Positions 28,241 to 37,762 of a DNA stretch of 64,000 nucleotides are shown one piece after another. A model generated the notes under the pieces. The model was not told the origin of the DNA, did no database searches, and saw only the letters and a program-made list of their open reading frames with translations. The stretch is from contig NZ_CP047026.1 in assembly GCF_009796785.1 (NCBI RefSeq), positions 4,160,108 through 4,224,107 of the forward strand. Reading direction: 5' to 3'. This DNA is from Polaribacter sp. L3A8 (GTDB lineage: Bacteria; Bacteroidota; Bacteroidia; Flavobacteriales; Flavobacteriaceae). A program made the translations under genes and the position numbers. How positions within the stretch are numbered: the first letter of the stretch is position 1; each line of letters starts with the position of its first letter.

Positions 28241-29032
28241 TTATTTTTGAGAAAGTAACTTCTTTTGGTATCTTCCTTGTACAACATCCACAATTATTAA
28301 AATAGCCAATACAAAGTAGAATGTTGTTTTACTCATTGGTACAATTTCTTCTCCAAACAGTTTTAGATGGGCTAAATGTCCGCCTTCTGTAACCAACATA
28401 ATTCCAACAATAAAAAGGATAAACAAACCAAGTACTTCGTACATTCTATTTTTTGATAAGAAAGTAGATATTTTATCGGCCATAATAAGCATTAATAATC
28501 CACTTATTACAATAGCAATTGCCATAACAATAAAAGCGGTTGTAGCGCTTTCTATTTCGCTAGTAAGACCAATGGCAGCTAAAATAGAGTCGAAAGAAAA
28601 AACTAAGTTCATAATTACTATACTTGTAATAACAGCATTGGCAGATTTACTACTTTTACCGGTAGCCATTTCTGATACTTCAAGTCCTTTTGTAGAAATC
28701 ATGTGCCAAATCTCTTTAATAGCAGTGTAGATGATAAAACCACCTCCAAGAAGTACAATAATACTATGGCCGTTAAATGCAAAATGTATAACATCTTTTA
28801 TGCCTCCGGATAAGAAAGAAAATGGTTCTTGAAAAAAATCAATAATAGAAACTAATACAAAAAGTAAAACAATTCTTAATACGATAGCGATTAAAATCCC
28901 TACTTTTCTAACTCTCTTTTGTTCTGCTTCAGGCGCTTTTTTAGATTCTAGCGAAATATATAATAAGTTGTCAAAACCAAGCACAGCTTGTAATAAGATG
29001 AGCATTAATAATGTAAAAAGAATTCCTAACAT
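28241..29032 (-). CDS. TerC-family integral membrane protein
   Basis: The 263-residue product has about seven to eight membrane helices and TerC-family acidic motifs in the membrane: QAVLGFDNLLYISL in the first helix and VFSFDSILAAIGLT in the middle. TerC/Alx proteins export manganese or other divalent cations, or support metalation of exported proteins. It is monocistronic, with a consensus promoter and a terminator of its own. The transported ion is not determined by sequence. Confidence 0.88.
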   Translation of the reverse strand: MLGILFTLLMLILLQAVLGFDNLLYISLESKKAPEAEQKRVRKVGILIAIVLRIVLLFVLVSIIDFFQEPFSFLSGGIKDVIHFAFNGHSIIVLLGGGFIIYTAIKEIWHMISTKGLEVSEMATGKSSKSANAVITSIVIMNLVFSFDSILAAIGLTSEIESATTAFIVMAIAIVISGLLMLIMADKISTFLSKNRMYEVLGLFILFIVGIMLVTEGGHLAHLKLFGEEIVPMSKTTFYFVLAILIIVDVVQGRYQKKLLSQK

Positions 29033-29056
29033 TTTTTATTTTTTTTATAGATGTTT

Positions 29057-29087
29057 CAAAGATATTTCGATTGTATCGAATACACAA
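29057..29087 (-). promoter_or_regulatory. Promoter of the TerC gene
   Basis: On minus, TTG (29087-29085), a 20-bp spacer and TATCTTTG (29064-29057) match the Bacteroidota consensus, 24 bp before the ATG. Confidence 0.72.
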
Positions 29088-29171
29088 TATTATTATTGAA
29101 AGATTGTAAGTTACAGTGTTGTAGAATTTTAAAAAAAATGAAAGCTTTAAATTTTATTTTTTTGATAATGA

Positions 29172-29951
29172 TTACATAAAAAGATACTTCCACAGAATAC
29201 GTAAGCTTACAAAGGCAATTAAAATAGCCGTTGCTTTTTTTAATTGCACAGGAGAAAAATAGTTCTTACTCACTCTACGACCTATTTGTCCGCCAATAAA
29301 AACGGTAATTAATAACACAGAAGTTAAGTTCCAATCAATAATAAAATCTGGATTAGAATATTGCCCCAACAAGCCAGCAATAGAATTTACGAGTATAAAA
29401 ATACTTGCAGTAGCGGCTATTTTTTTGGGAGTATCCCAATTTGTAAGATGTAAAAGTGGCGCTAAAAAAATACCACCTCCAATACCAACCATACCAGAAA
29501 TGAAGCCTATAATACCTCCAAAACTAGCGTTTCTTATAGGTGTTGAATTGTTGTTTATTTCATCCGAAGAAGATATTTTTTTTGAAGTCCACATTGTAAT
29601 TGCGGCAATAAGTAGCGTGAGACCAAGTAAAATAAAAAAGAATTCTTGACTTATTTTTAAGTACCCACCCAAATAAGCTAAAGGAATACTAAATGTAATT
29701 AGAGGAATCACTTTTTTCCAATTAATTTCTTTTTGTTGATAAAATAAAAACACGTTTCCAATAACCACTACAATGTTACACAAAAGAGATGTTGCTCTAA
29801 TTTGAGTAAAAACAATACCTGTTAATGCTAAAATAGCCAAATAGCTAGAGCCTCCTCCAAACCCTACGGCAGCATATAAAATGGCAACAATAAAAAATAA
29901 TAAAACAATAAACCAGTTATCAAAAGATAATATGATGTCTAAATTCGGCAT
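29172..29951 (-). CDS. TauE/SafE-family membrane transporter
   Basis: From the ATG at 29951 (MPNLDIILSF) the product has 259 residues; the longer frame to 30014 would add a polar stretch unlike the family. It has about eight membrane helices with the glycine-rich motifs GFGGGSSYLA (near residue 29) and GIGGGIFLAPLL in the second half, which mark the two TauE/SafE repeats. Members move sulfite, sulfoacetate or other organic anions. It is divergent from the DUF4212/SSS symporter pair, with about 80 bp between. Confidence 0.87.
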   Translation of the reverse strand: MPNLDIILSFDNWFIVLLFFIVAILYAAVGFGGGSSYLAILALTGIVFTQIRATSLLCNIVVVIGNVFLFYQQKEINWKKVIPLITFSIPLAYLGGYLKISQEFFFILLGLTLLIAAITMWTSKKISSSDEINNNSTPIRNASFGGIIGFISGMVGIGGGIFLAPLLHLTNWDTPKKIAATASIFILVNSIAGLLGQYSNPDFIIDWNLTSVLLITVFIGGQIGRRVSKNYFSPVQLKKATAILIAFVSLRILWKYLFM

Positions 29952-30028
29952 AAAAAAGGTGTAATTAGATATATAAGTGTGTGTTATTTTGTATATATTG
30001 TAGAAAATTAACACTAATAATAAAGAAT

Positions 30029-30283
30029 ATGAAATTAACTAATCAAGAGAGATATTGGAAAAAAAATCTAAAGTATCTAGCAATTTTGTTGAGTATTTGG
30101 TTTTTGGTTTCATTCGTTTTTGGTATTCTTTTAGTAGATGAATTAAATACCATTAGGTTAGGTGGTTTTAAACTTGGTTTTTGGTTTGCTCAACAAGGCT
30201 CTATTTATGTTTTTGTCATTTTAATTTTTGTTTACATTAAACTTATGAATCGATTAGATAAAGAATTTGGATATAATAATTAA
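30029..30283 (+). CDS. DUF4212 small subunit of a sodium:solute symporter
   Basis: The start at 30029 (MKLTNQERYWKKNLKYLAIL) gives 84 residues with two membrane helices (about 17-39 and 50-72) and the family signature ERYWKKNLKYL near the N-terminus. DUF4212 proteins are encoded directly before an SSS symporter and are thought to be its accessory subunit. The symporter starts 33 bp downstream, as expected. Confidence 0.9.
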   Translation: MKLTNQERYWKKNLKYLAILLSIWFLVSFVFGILLVDELNTIRLGGFKLGFWFAQQGSIYVFVILIFVYIKLMNRLDKEFGYNN

Positions 30284-30316
30284 AGGTAGAAAAAATAAAT
30301 TAAAAGTAGAAGAATT

Positions 30317-32002
30317 ATGAGTATTCAAGTTTGGACATGGATTTTAGTGGGGTTTACATTTGCCATATATATTGGTATTGCAATTTGGTCTAGAGCAGGA
30401 TCTACAAAAGAGTTTTATGTAGCAGGTGGTGGTGTTTCTCCCTTGGCTAATGGATTAGCTACTGCAGCAGATTGGATGTCTGCCGCTTCATTTATTTCTA
30501 TGGCAGGACTCATTTCCTTTAATGGGTATGATGGTTCTGTTTATTTAATGGGTTGGACCGGTGGTTATGTTTTATTAGCTTTATTGCTAGCACCATATTT
30601 AAGAAAATTCGGAAAGTTTACAGTACCAGATTTTATAGGAGATCGCTATTATTCTAATGTTGCCAGAAGTGTTGCGGTATTTTGCGCGCTTTTAGTTTCT
30701 TTTACTTATGTAGCTGGTCAAATGAGAGGAGTTGGTTTGGTTTTTTCTAGATTTTTAGAGGTTGATATTAATACAGGAGTAATTATTGGGATGATAATTG
30801 TTCTTTTCTATGCTGTTTTAGGAGGAATGAAAGGGATAACCTATACACAAGTTGCTCAATATTGCGTGTTGATATTCGCTTTTATGGTTCCGGCAATTTA
30901 CATTTCTATTCAAATGACAGGCAATCCAATTCCGCAATTAGGTTTTGGAGGAATGGATGAAAATGGCGTATATCTTTTAGATAAGTTAGATGGTTTGCAT
31001 AAAGAATTAGGTTTTGCAGAATACACGTCGGGTAGTAAAAGTACGTTAGATGTTTTCTTAATTACAGCAGCTTTAATGTTTGGAACGGCAGGATTGCCAC
31101 ATGTTATTGTTCGTTTTTTTACGGTAAAAAAAGTGTCTGATGCTCGTAAATCTGCTGGTTGGGCATTGTTGTTAATTGCTATTTTGTATACTACCGCACC
31201 AGCTATTTCTGTTTTTTCTAGAACTAATTTAATAGAAACAGTTAGCAATAAAGAGTACGATAAGTTGCCAGAATGGTTTAATAATTGGGAAAAAACGGGA
31301 CTTATAAAGTTTGATGATAAAAATAAGGATGGAAAGATTCAATATGTTGCAGATGAAACAATAAATGAATTAACAGTAGATAAGGATATAATGGTTTTAG
31401 CAAACCCAGAAATTGCAGGATTACCAAATTGGGTAATTGCATTGGTTGGAGCAGGTGGTTTAGCAGCAGCATTATCTACTGCAGCAGGTTTGTTATTGGT
31501 TATTTCTGCATCTGTTTCTCATGATTTAATTAAGAAAATGATCAATCCAAAAATATCAGAAAAAGGAGAATTACTTGCAGCAAGATTATCTGCTGTAGTG
31601 GCAGTTTGTGTTGCAGGTTATTTTGGCATAAATCCTCCAGATTTTGTCGCCGCCACGGTTGCATTGGCTTTTGGTTTAGCTGCTGCCTCGTTTTTTCCAG
31701 CAATAGTTTTGGGTATTTTTAGTAAAAGAATGAACAAAGAAGGTGCAATTTTAGGGATGTTGGTAGGTATTTTATTAATGTTGTTTTATATGATGAAGTT
31801 CAAATTCGATTGGTTTGGAGGGGGTACAAAAGAAGATTGGTGGTTTGGAATTTCTCCAGAAGGATTTGGTACAGTTGCAATGATGGCTAATTTTATTATT
31901 TCAGTGATTGTTTCTAGGTTTACACCAGAACCACCTAAAGATGTTGTGAAAATTGTAGAAAGTATTAGAATTCCGAGTGGAGCAGGAGATGCAACACATT
32001 AA
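30317..32002 (+). CDS. Sodium:solute symporter, acetate/short-chain acid type
   Basis: The 561-residue product has about 13 membrane helices and the SSS-fold pattern, with GWTGGYVLLALLLAPYLRKF in the first third, GTAGLPHVIVRFFTVKK, a hydrophilic insert around residues 305-360 and AAALSTAAGLLLVISASVSHD. It is of the DUF4212-associated subfamily close to ActP. The acs gene lies 585 bp downstream, so acetate or a related acid is the likely substrate. Confidence 0.88.
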   Translation: MSIQVWTWILVGFTFAIYIGIAIWSRAGSTKEFYVAGGGVSPLANGLATAADWMSAASFISMAGLISFNGYDGSVYLMGWTGGYVLLALLLAPYLRKFGKFTVPDFIGDRYYSNVARSVAVFCALLVSFTYVAGQMRGVGLVFSRFLEVDINTGVIIGMIIVLFYAVLGGMKGITYTQVAQYCVLIFAFMVPAIYISIQMTGNPIPQLGFGGMDENGVYLLDKLDGLHKELGFAEYTSGSKSTLDVFLITAALMFGTAGLPHVIVRFFTVKKVSDARKSAGWALLLIAILYTTAPAISVFSRTNLIETVSNKEYDKLPEWFNNWEKTGLIKFDDKNKDGKIQYVADETINELTVDKDIMVLANPEIAGLPNWVIALVGAGGLAAALSTAAGLLLVISASVSHDLIKKMINPKISEKGELLAARLSAVVAVCVAGYFGINPPDFVAATVALAFGLAAASFFPAIVLGIFSKRMNKEGAILGMLVGILLMLFYMMKFKFDWFGGGTKEDWWFGISPEGFGTVAMMANFIISVIVSRFTPEPPKDVVKIVESIRIPSGAGDATH

Positions 32003-32011
32003 AATAAAGTA

Positions 32012-32218
32012 TTAGTAATTAATTGACTTCTTAAACTGTCTGTTAAAGTAACTGGTGTTATTAAAACCAGATTTAAAAACAATTTTAGACATTCTAAAAT
32101 CTTTAGATTCTTTTATCAATTTCTTAGAAAACTTTATTTTTTCAGAATTTAAAAAATCAATAGGAGAAATACCTAAAGTATTTTTAAACTTTTTATGAAA
32201 GTGAGATTTATATTTACG
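32012..32218 (-). pseudogene. Remnant of an AraC-family regulator (C-terminal HTH only)
   Basis: Minus-strand translation from 32218 to the TAA at 32014-32012 gives 68 residues ending in an AraC HTH: SHFHKKFKNTLGISPIDFL near the start and KSGFNNTSYFNRQFKKS near the end. An in-frame TAG lies directly upstream at 32221-32219 and no N-terminal domain can be found, so only the C-terminal half of the DNA-binding domain survives. It converges on the symporter gene and may be the relic of its former regulator, which is inference. Confidence 0.72.
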
Positions 32219-32587
32219 CTAATAATTTTGTTTATTAAGTTTCGTCGTTGTTTTTTATAAGAACTAAGATCTATTTGAATATTGGAAAAGACACACTTAA
32301 CAGATGATGTTACCTAAGGTAAAAGTGCACGTTTTTTTTTAGTAATAGCATTAAGACTTTATTTTTTTATCCGTTCTAGTGTACTTAAAGAAAAGGAATA
32401 ACTATTTTTTTAAGGAAAGTAATTTAGCAGCATAAAATATGTTTTGCATATTAAATATTAAAAGCAGTAAAAAGAGATGTAATTTTTATTTTTTATGTTA
32501 AAAAAACACTTAAATAAATCTATTAGGCTTCTTAATGAGGAATATAATTTATATTTTTAGAAATAATTACAATTAACTACATACAAC
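32219..32587. other. Intergenic region before acs with no recognised gene
   Basis: These 369 bases are very AT-rich with scattered stops in all frames. I see no exact TAnnTTTG promoter, no sigma-54 site and no strong hairpin. It presumably holds the acs promoter and decayed sequence from the AraC gene. Confidence 0.5.
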
Positions 32588-34495
32588 ATGAGTAACTACC
32601 ATATAAAACACTTAGAAGAATATTTTAAAGTCTATAGAAAATCGATAAGAGAACCAGAAAATTTTTGGGAAGAAATAGCTGAAGAGCATTTTTTATGGCG
32701 AAAAAAATGGGATAAAGTTTTAGATTGGGATTTTTCTAAGCCAGAAGTAAAATGGTTTCAAGGAGCCAAATTAAATATAACAGAGAATTGTATAGACAGA
32801 CATTTAACAACTAGAGGAGATAAAACGGCAATTTTATTTGAACCAAATGATCCTAATGAAGCCGCAGAACATATTACTTATAATCAATTGCATGAAAGAG
32901 TAAATCAATTTGCAAATGTTTTAAAAGAACACGGCGTTAAAAAAGGAGATAGAGTTTGTATTTACGTCCCTATGATTCCAGAATTGGCAATTTCATTGCT
33001 GGCTTGTGCTAGAATTGGTGCTATTCATTCTGTAGTTTTTGCAGGTTTTTCTGCAACAGCATTATCAACAAGAATAAATGATTCTGATTGTAAAATGGTT
33101 ATTACTGCAGATGGTTCTTTTAGAGGGAAAAAAGCGATCGATTTAAAAGGAATTGTAGATGAAGCTTTAGACAGTTGTCCTGGAGTAGAAAATGTGTTGG
33201 TTGCCAAAAGAACCCATGCAAATATCAATATGAAAGAAGGACGAGATAAATGGTTACAACCTTTATTAGACGACGCTTCTATAGAATGTAAAGCAGAAAT
33301 AATGGATGCAGAAGATCCGTTGTTTATTTTATACACTTCTGGTTCTACGGGAAAACCGAAAGGAATGGTGCATACTACGGCGGGTTATATGGTGTACACT
33401 GCGTATACCTTTAAAAACGCTTTTCAATATAGAGAAAATGATGTGTATTGGTGTACTGCCGATATTGGTTGGATTACCGGACACTCGTATATTGTATATG
33501 GACCTTTGGCAAACGGAGCAACTACTGTTTTGTTTGAAGGTGTACCAAGTTATCCAGATTTTGGACGCTTTTGGGATATCATCGACAAACATAAAGTGAG
33601 TCAGTTTTATACGGCACCAACAGCAATTAGAGCTTTAGCAAAACACGGTACAGCGTTAATAGATACATACGATTTATCAAGCTTAAAAGTATTGGGTTCT
33701 GTTGGAGAACCAATTAATGAGGAAGCGTGGCACTGGTATAACGATAATGTAGGTAAAGGAAGAAGCCCTATTGTAGATTCTTGGTGGCAAACAGAAACTG
33801 GTGGAATTATGATTACTCCAATTCCGTATGTAACACCAACAAAACCAACCTATGCCACCTTGCCTTTTATTGGAATTCAACCTGCAATTATGGATGAAAA
33901 CGGAGACGAATTAAAAGGAAATCAAGTAGAAGGAAGATTGTGTATAAAATACCCTTGGCCAAGTATTGCAAGAACCATTTGGGGCAATCATGAGCGATAT
34001 AAAGAAACCTATTTTTCTGCGTTTGATAATATGTATTTTACAGGTGATGGAGCGCTTAGAGATGAGGTTGGGTATTACAGAATTACAGGTAGAGTAGATG
34101 ATGTAATTATTGTTTCTGGTCATAATTTAGGAACCGCACCCATAGAAGACGCTATTAATGAGCATCCTGCAATTGCAGAAAGTGCCATTGTTGGTTTTCC
34201 ACATGATATAAAAGGAAGTGCTTTATATGGATATATAACCTTAAAAGATGCAGGAGAATACAGAGATCATAACAATTTGCAAAAGGAAATCAATCAATTA
34301 ATTACAGATAGAATTGGCCCAATTGCAAAATTAGATAAAATTCAGTTTACAGAAGGATTACCAAAAACACGTTCGGGGAAAATTATGAGACGTATTTTAC
34401 GTAAAATTGCTTGCAACGAAATAGATAATTTAGGTGACACAAGTACTTTGTTAAATCCAGAAATTGTACAAACCATTATTGATAACAAATTATAA
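32588..34495 (+). CDS. acs: Acetyl-CoA synthetase (AMP-forming)
   Basis: The 635-residue product is full length. It activates acetate to acetyl-CoA through acetyl-AMP. Visible motifs are the ATP-binding loop YTSGSTGKPKGMVHTTAGYM, WWQTETGGIMITP, the YFTGDGALRDEVGYY hinge and the C-terminal GLPKTRSGKIMRRILRK, whose Lys is the usual acetylation and catalytic residue. Together with the upstream symporter it forms an acetate uptake and activation pathway. The kinase gene begins 25 bp after the stop, so the two are probably cotranscribed. Confidence 0.96.
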   Translation: MSNYHIKHLEEYFKVYRKSIREPENFWEEIAEEHFLWRKKWDKVLDWDFSKPEVKWFQGAKLNITENCIDRHLTTRGDKTAILFEPNDPNEAAEHITYNQLHERVNQFANVLKEHGVKKGDRVCIYVPMIPELAISLLACARIGAIHSVVFAGFSATALSTRINDSDCKMVITADGSFRGKKAIDLKGIVDEALDSCPGVENVLVAKRTHANINMKEGRDKWLQPLLDDASIECKAEIMDAEDPLFILYTSGSTGKPKGMVHTTAGYMVYTAYTFKNAFQYRENDVYWCTADIGWITGHSYIVYGPLANGATTVLFEGVPSYPDFGRFWDIIDKHKVSQFYTAPTAIRALAKHGTALIDTYDLSSLKVLGSVGEPINEEAWHWYNDNVGKGRSPIVDSWWQTETGGIMITPIPYVTPTKPTYATLPFIGIQPAIMDENGDELKGNQVEGRLCIKYPWPSIARTIWGNHERYKETYFSAFDNMYFTGDGALRDEVGYYRITGRVDDVIIVSGHNLGTAPIEDAINEHPAIAESAIVGFPHDIKGSALYGYITLKDAGEYRDHNNLQKEINQLITDRIGPIAKLDKIQFTEGLPKTRSGKIMRRILRKIACNEIDNLGDTSTLLNPEIVQTIIDNKL

Positions 34496-34520
34496 TTTGT
34501 TCGATTTTTTTTGTTGATAA

Positions 34521-35621
34521 ATGGAAAATCAAATCACGTTAGAAGATAAATTAAAAGAAAGAATTAAAGAGCTGACTTGTTTGTACCGAGTCAGCTCCTT
34601 AATTAGAGAGAGTGATTTTAATAATGTAGCAGTTTTATTAAAGGAAATTGCCATCAGTTTAAAGGAGGCAATTCGATTTCCAGAAGAAGCATTTGTAGAA
34701 ATTAAAGTTGATGGTATTACCGTTGTTGCAGGCAAAAAAATAGAAGATGTTATTTTTATTATTTCTGCCATTAAAACATTTAGCCATATAAAAGGAGCTG
34801 TAACTGTTGGGTATTCTAAACAAAAATTTTCTGAAAACGCATTTTTAAAAGAAGAAAAATTATTGTTAAAGAAAATAGCCTTAGAAATTGGCGATTTTTT
34901 AGAAAGAGAACAAATAAAGGAAAAAGAAAAAATTGCTCAAAGTCAAATAGAAAGAGCGGGCAGGTTAACTATTTTAGGTCAAATTACTGCAGGAATTGCA
35001 CATGAATTAAATACACCATTAGCCAATATTTTAGGATTTACAGAATTGCTAAAAGAGCGTTATAAAGAGGATGAAATAGGTAGTGAAGATTTAGAAAAAG
35101 TAATAAATAGTGCTATTTACTCTAGAGAAGTTGTAAAAAAATTAATGTTCTTTTCTTGTGAAATGCCACAACAAATGACATCAATAAATATCAATTTAAT
35201 TATTGATGAATCCATACGTTTGTTAAACCCTAATTTTACGAAGAAAAATATAAGTTATACTATTTCTTTTTCTAGTGATGAGGTTTATTTAAAAGTTGAT
35301 AAAATTCAGCTTACACAAGTAATCTTTAATTTGGTAATGAATGCTATTTATTTTTCGCCTGTAAATGGTGAAATTAATCTTGATGTTAAAGAGAAACGAA
35401 AAATAGTAGAAATTAAAATTTCTGATCAAGGAGAGGGAATCTCTAAAGAAAATTCAGAAAACATTTTTAATCCATTTTTTACAACCAAACCTGTTGGAGA
35501 TGGTGCTGGTTTAGGATTAAGCGTTGTACATGGAATTATTAAAAGTCATAAAGGAGCGATAACACATGAACCAAATTCGCCAAAAGGCACTATTTTTGTT
35601 GTTCGCTTTCCTAAAAGTTAA
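34521..35621 (+). CDS. Cytosolic sensor histidine kinase (NtrB-like)
   Basis: The 366-residue product has no membrane segment. The first 130 residues form an uncharacterised sensor region (LYRVSSLIRESDFNNVAVLL, GAF-like in character), followed by a HisKA domain with GIAHELNTPLANILGFTELL (phospho-acceptor His about 161) and an ATPase domain with NLVMNAIYFS, DQGEGIS and GAGLGLSVVHGI. It is three bases from an NtrC-type regulator, its obvious partner. Position behind acs suggests a metabolic signal. Confidence 0.9.
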   Translation: MENQITLEDKLKERIKELTCLYRVSSLIRESDFNNVAVLLKEIAISLKEAIRFPEEAFVEIKVDGITVVAGKKIEDVIFIISAIKTFSHIKGAVTVGYSKQKFSENAFLKEEKLLLKKIALEIGDFLEREQIKEKEKIAQSQIERAGRLTILGQITAGIAHELNTPLANILGFTELLKERYKEDEIGSEDLEKVINSAIYSREVVKKLMFFSCEMPQQMTSININLIIDESIRLLNPNFTKKNISYTISFSSDEVYLKVDKIQLTQVIFNLVMNAIYFSPVNGEINLDVKEKRKIVEIKISDQGEGISKENSENIFNPFFTTKPVGDGAGLGLSVVHGIIKSHKGAITHEPNSPKGTIFVVRFPKS

Positions 35622-35624
35622 AAG

Positions 35625-36950
35625 ATGCTAAACAAAGAGAATATTTTAATTGTAGATGATGATATTCACATTCTAGAACTCATCCAAAGGCATTTACAAT
35701 CCCTAAATTATCATACCTATAAAGCCATTTCTGTAAAAGAGGCCTTAGAAATTCTAAAAGATACTTCTATAGATTTATTAATTACAGACTTGCAAATGCC
35801 TAGTGTAGATGGTTTGGAGTTAATTAAGTATGTGTCTGAACATTATTCTAAAATGCCTAAGTTAGTCGTTACAGGTTTTCCGTCTATAAATGGTGCTTTA
35901 GAAGTGATGAAATCTGGTGCGGCAGATTATATTACCAAACCTTTTACAAAAGAAGAATTAAAAACGGCTATTTTTAAATCTTTAGCATCTAAACCTAAAA
36001 GGGATAAAATTACCAAAGTAAAAGAAGAAATTGTATCGAAACCCTATGGAGAATTAATAGGGACATCACCTGCAATGAAAAAAGTGACAGATGTAATTGA
36101 GCGTTTAAAAAATAACAAAGCAACTGTTTTTATCCATGGAGAAAGCGGAACCGGAAAAGAGTTGGTTGCGCGCTCTATACATTATATGGGTAAATTTTCT
36201 TCAGCACCATTTATTGTGGTAAACTGTGGAGCGATACCAGAAAACTTATTAGAATCAGAATTGTTTGGGTATGTAAAAGGAGCGTTTACAGGAGCAGATA
36301 AGGACAGAAAAGGTTTTTTTCAGGCAGCGAATAATGGTACTATTTTTTTAGATGAAATAGGGAATGCACCTTTATCAACGCAATTAAGATTATTACGTGT
36401 TTTACAAGAAAAAGAAGTGGTAAGAGTGGGAGCTCAAAAACCAGAAAAAATAGATGTTCGTGTAATTGCGGCAACCAACATCAACCTAAAAGAATTGATA
36501 AAAAAAGAGCGCTTTAGAGAAGATTTGTATTACAGATTAACGGTTGTGCAAATAGAAGTTCCTTCTTTGTTAGAAAGAGTTACAGACCTTCCGTTATTGG
36601 TAGATAAGTTCTTGTTTAAATACGGAATAGAATACAAAGACCGTTTTTTAAAAATGACTCCAGAAGCTTTAGAAGTTCTAAAAAAATACAATTGGCCCGG
36701 AAATATTAGGGAGTTAGAAAATGTAATACAAAGAGCTATTATTATGTGTGATAAGTTAGTAGATGTAGAGCATTTACCAGAACACATAAAGTATCAGATT
36801 GATTTTTCTGAAAATCAAGAATTACTATCATTAAAAGAGTTTGAGAAAACGTATATTTTAAAAGTGCTTCAGGCTACAAATAACAACAAAACAAAAGCAG
36901 CAGAAATTCTTCAAATTGATCGAAAAACACTTCGAGAAAAGTTAAAATAA
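35625..36950 (+). CDS. Sigma-54-dependent NtrC-family response regulator
   Basis: The 441-residue product has a receiver domain (1-120; phospho-acceptor Asp55 in LLITDLQMP, Lys in DYITKPF), an AAA+ sigma-54 activator domain (about 145-375; Walker A GESGTGKELVARSIH, the sigma-54 contact loop GAFTGADKDRKGFF, Walker B GTIFLDEIG) and a C-terminal Fis-type helix-turn-helix (NNNKTKAAEILQIDRKTLRE). It should activate sigma-54 promoters, and a near-perfect one lies 139 bp behind its stop codon. A terminator separates the two. Confidence 0.95.
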   Translation: MLNKENILIVDDDIHILELIQRHLQSLNYHTYKAISVKEALEILKDTSIDLLITDLQMPSVDGLELIKYVSEHYSKMPKLVVTGFPSINGALEVMKSGAADYITKPFTKEELKTAIFKSLASKPKRDKITKVKEEIVSKPYGELIGTSPAMKKVTDVIERLKNNKATVFIHGESGTGKELVARSIHYMGKFSSAPFIVVNCGAIPENLLESELFGYVKGAFTGADKDRKGFFQAANNGTIFLDEIGNAPLSTQLRLLRVLQEKEVVRVGAQKPEKIDVRVIAATNINLKELIKKERFREDLYYRLTVVQIEVPSLLERVTDLPLLVDKFLFKYGIEYKDRFLKMTPEALEVLKKYNWPGNIRELENVIQRAIIMCDKLVDVEHLPEHIKYQIDFSENQELLSLKEFEKTYILKVLQATNNNKTKAAEILQIDRKTLREKLK

Positions 36951-36978
36951 GTCTTTTAAGAAAAGTGGGTAAATAAGT

Positions 36979-37014
36979 AGCAGTTGGGGAAATATTCCTC
37001 AACTGCTTTTTTTT
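36979..37014 (+). terminator. Terminator after the NtrC-type regulator
   Basis: AGCAGTTGGGGAA (36979-36991) pairs with TTCCTCAACTGCT (36995-37007) with one G-U pair and a three-base loop; eight Ts follow. Confidence 0.85.
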
Positions 37015-37088
37015 GGTTTACAGTTAAATTTAAATTAAAGTATTGTTTTGTAGTGCTTTATGTTTTTGTTGATTTTCTTTTAAAAAAA

Positions 37089-37103
37089 TGGCACATGGCT
37101 TGC
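37089..37103 (+). promoter_or_regulatory. Sigma-54 (-24/-12) promoter
   Basis: TGGCACATGGCTTGC has the GG and GC pairs ten bases apart and matches the TGGCAC-N5-TTGC consensus fully. The predicted start of transcription (about 37115) leaves a leader of about 20 bases to the ATG at 37134. The adjacent NtrC-type regulator is the natural activator. I could not see an obvious enhancer palindrome in the upstream 75 bases. Confidence 0.82.
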
Positions 37104-37133
37104 CAATAGGTAGTTGTAATTAAAAAGATAATT

Positions 37134-37325
37134 ATGATACTCAATAATAAAAGTTTATGTAATACGTGTATTCATACAATAGATTGCAGCTTAACATCAA
37201 ACAAGAATGCAATTTGGTCTTGTAGCGAATATGAAAAAAGGAATTTAGACAGCAAGAATTCAACATCTATTTTAACACCAGGTTTTAGTTTTATTGAGGG
37301 GGAAAGAGAATTAGAAATTATGTAA
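37134..37325 (+). CDS. Small Cys-rich protein, first gene of the sigma-54 operon
   Basis: The 63-residue product has four cysteines in the first 30 residues (CNTCIHTIDCSL, then IWSCSEYE), with a Cys-x2-Cys pair and a His that could bind a metal. There is no signal peptide. I do not know a named function. It lies directly behind the sigma-54 promoter and 20 bp before the GreA/Rnk-like gene, so it belongs to that operon. Confidence 0.72.
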   Translation: MILNNKSLCNTCIHTIDCSLTSNKNAIWSCSEYEKRNLDSKNSTSILTPGFSFIEGERELEIM

Positions 37326-37345
37326 TAATTAAGATTTTAGAAAAA

Positions 37346-37756
37346 ATGAAGTATGGACAATTAATTATTGAAGAAAAAGAGTTTTTAATTATAGAAAAAC
37401 TCTTGAATTTAAACAATGCAACAGCCTCAAAAACAGTTAAAAATCATATTTTAAAGTTACAAGAAGAGCTAAGAAACGCTACAAAAGTAGTTACAGAAAA
37501 TGAAATGCCTAATGATGTGGTAAGATTGAATTCTGTTGTAACAGTTAGTTCTCAAGATGGTTTGTGGGAAAAAACATTTAAACTAGTTGTACCTGCTAAT
37601 AGTAACACGTTAGATAATAAAATTTCTTTATTGTTACCTATGGGAACAGCTGTTTTGGGTTACGCAAAGGGTGATGTTATTTTATGGGATTTTCCTGGAG
37701 GTTTACAAAAATTGAATGTGTTAAATGTAGAGCAAGAATTAAAAGTAACCAAATAG
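37346..37756 (+). CDS. GreA/GreB C-terminal-domain protein, Rnk-like
   Basis: The 136-residue product has a short helical N-terminus (about 1-50) and a GreA/GreB FKBP-like C-terminal domain (about 60-130), visible as VRLNSVVTV, KLVVPA and LLPMGTAVLGYAKGDVILWD. It lacks the long coiled coil with the acidic tip of real Gre factors. It therefore resembles Rnk, which binds RNA polymerase without cleavage activity. In a sigma-54 operon it may modulate transcription under the inducing condition; that is inference. Confidence 0.82.
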   Translation: MKYGQLIIEEKEFLIIEKLLNLNNATASKTVKNHILKLQEELRNATKVVTENEMPNDVVRLNSVVTVSSQDGLWEKTFKLVVPANSNTLDNKISLLLPMGTAVLGYAKGDVILWDFPGGLQKLNVLNVEQELKVTK

Positions 37757-37762
37757 GTAATT

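Noticed and set aside
33025..33592. Long reverse-strand open frames inside acs
   Set aside because: They are shadows of a strongly conserved coding region and have no signals of their own.
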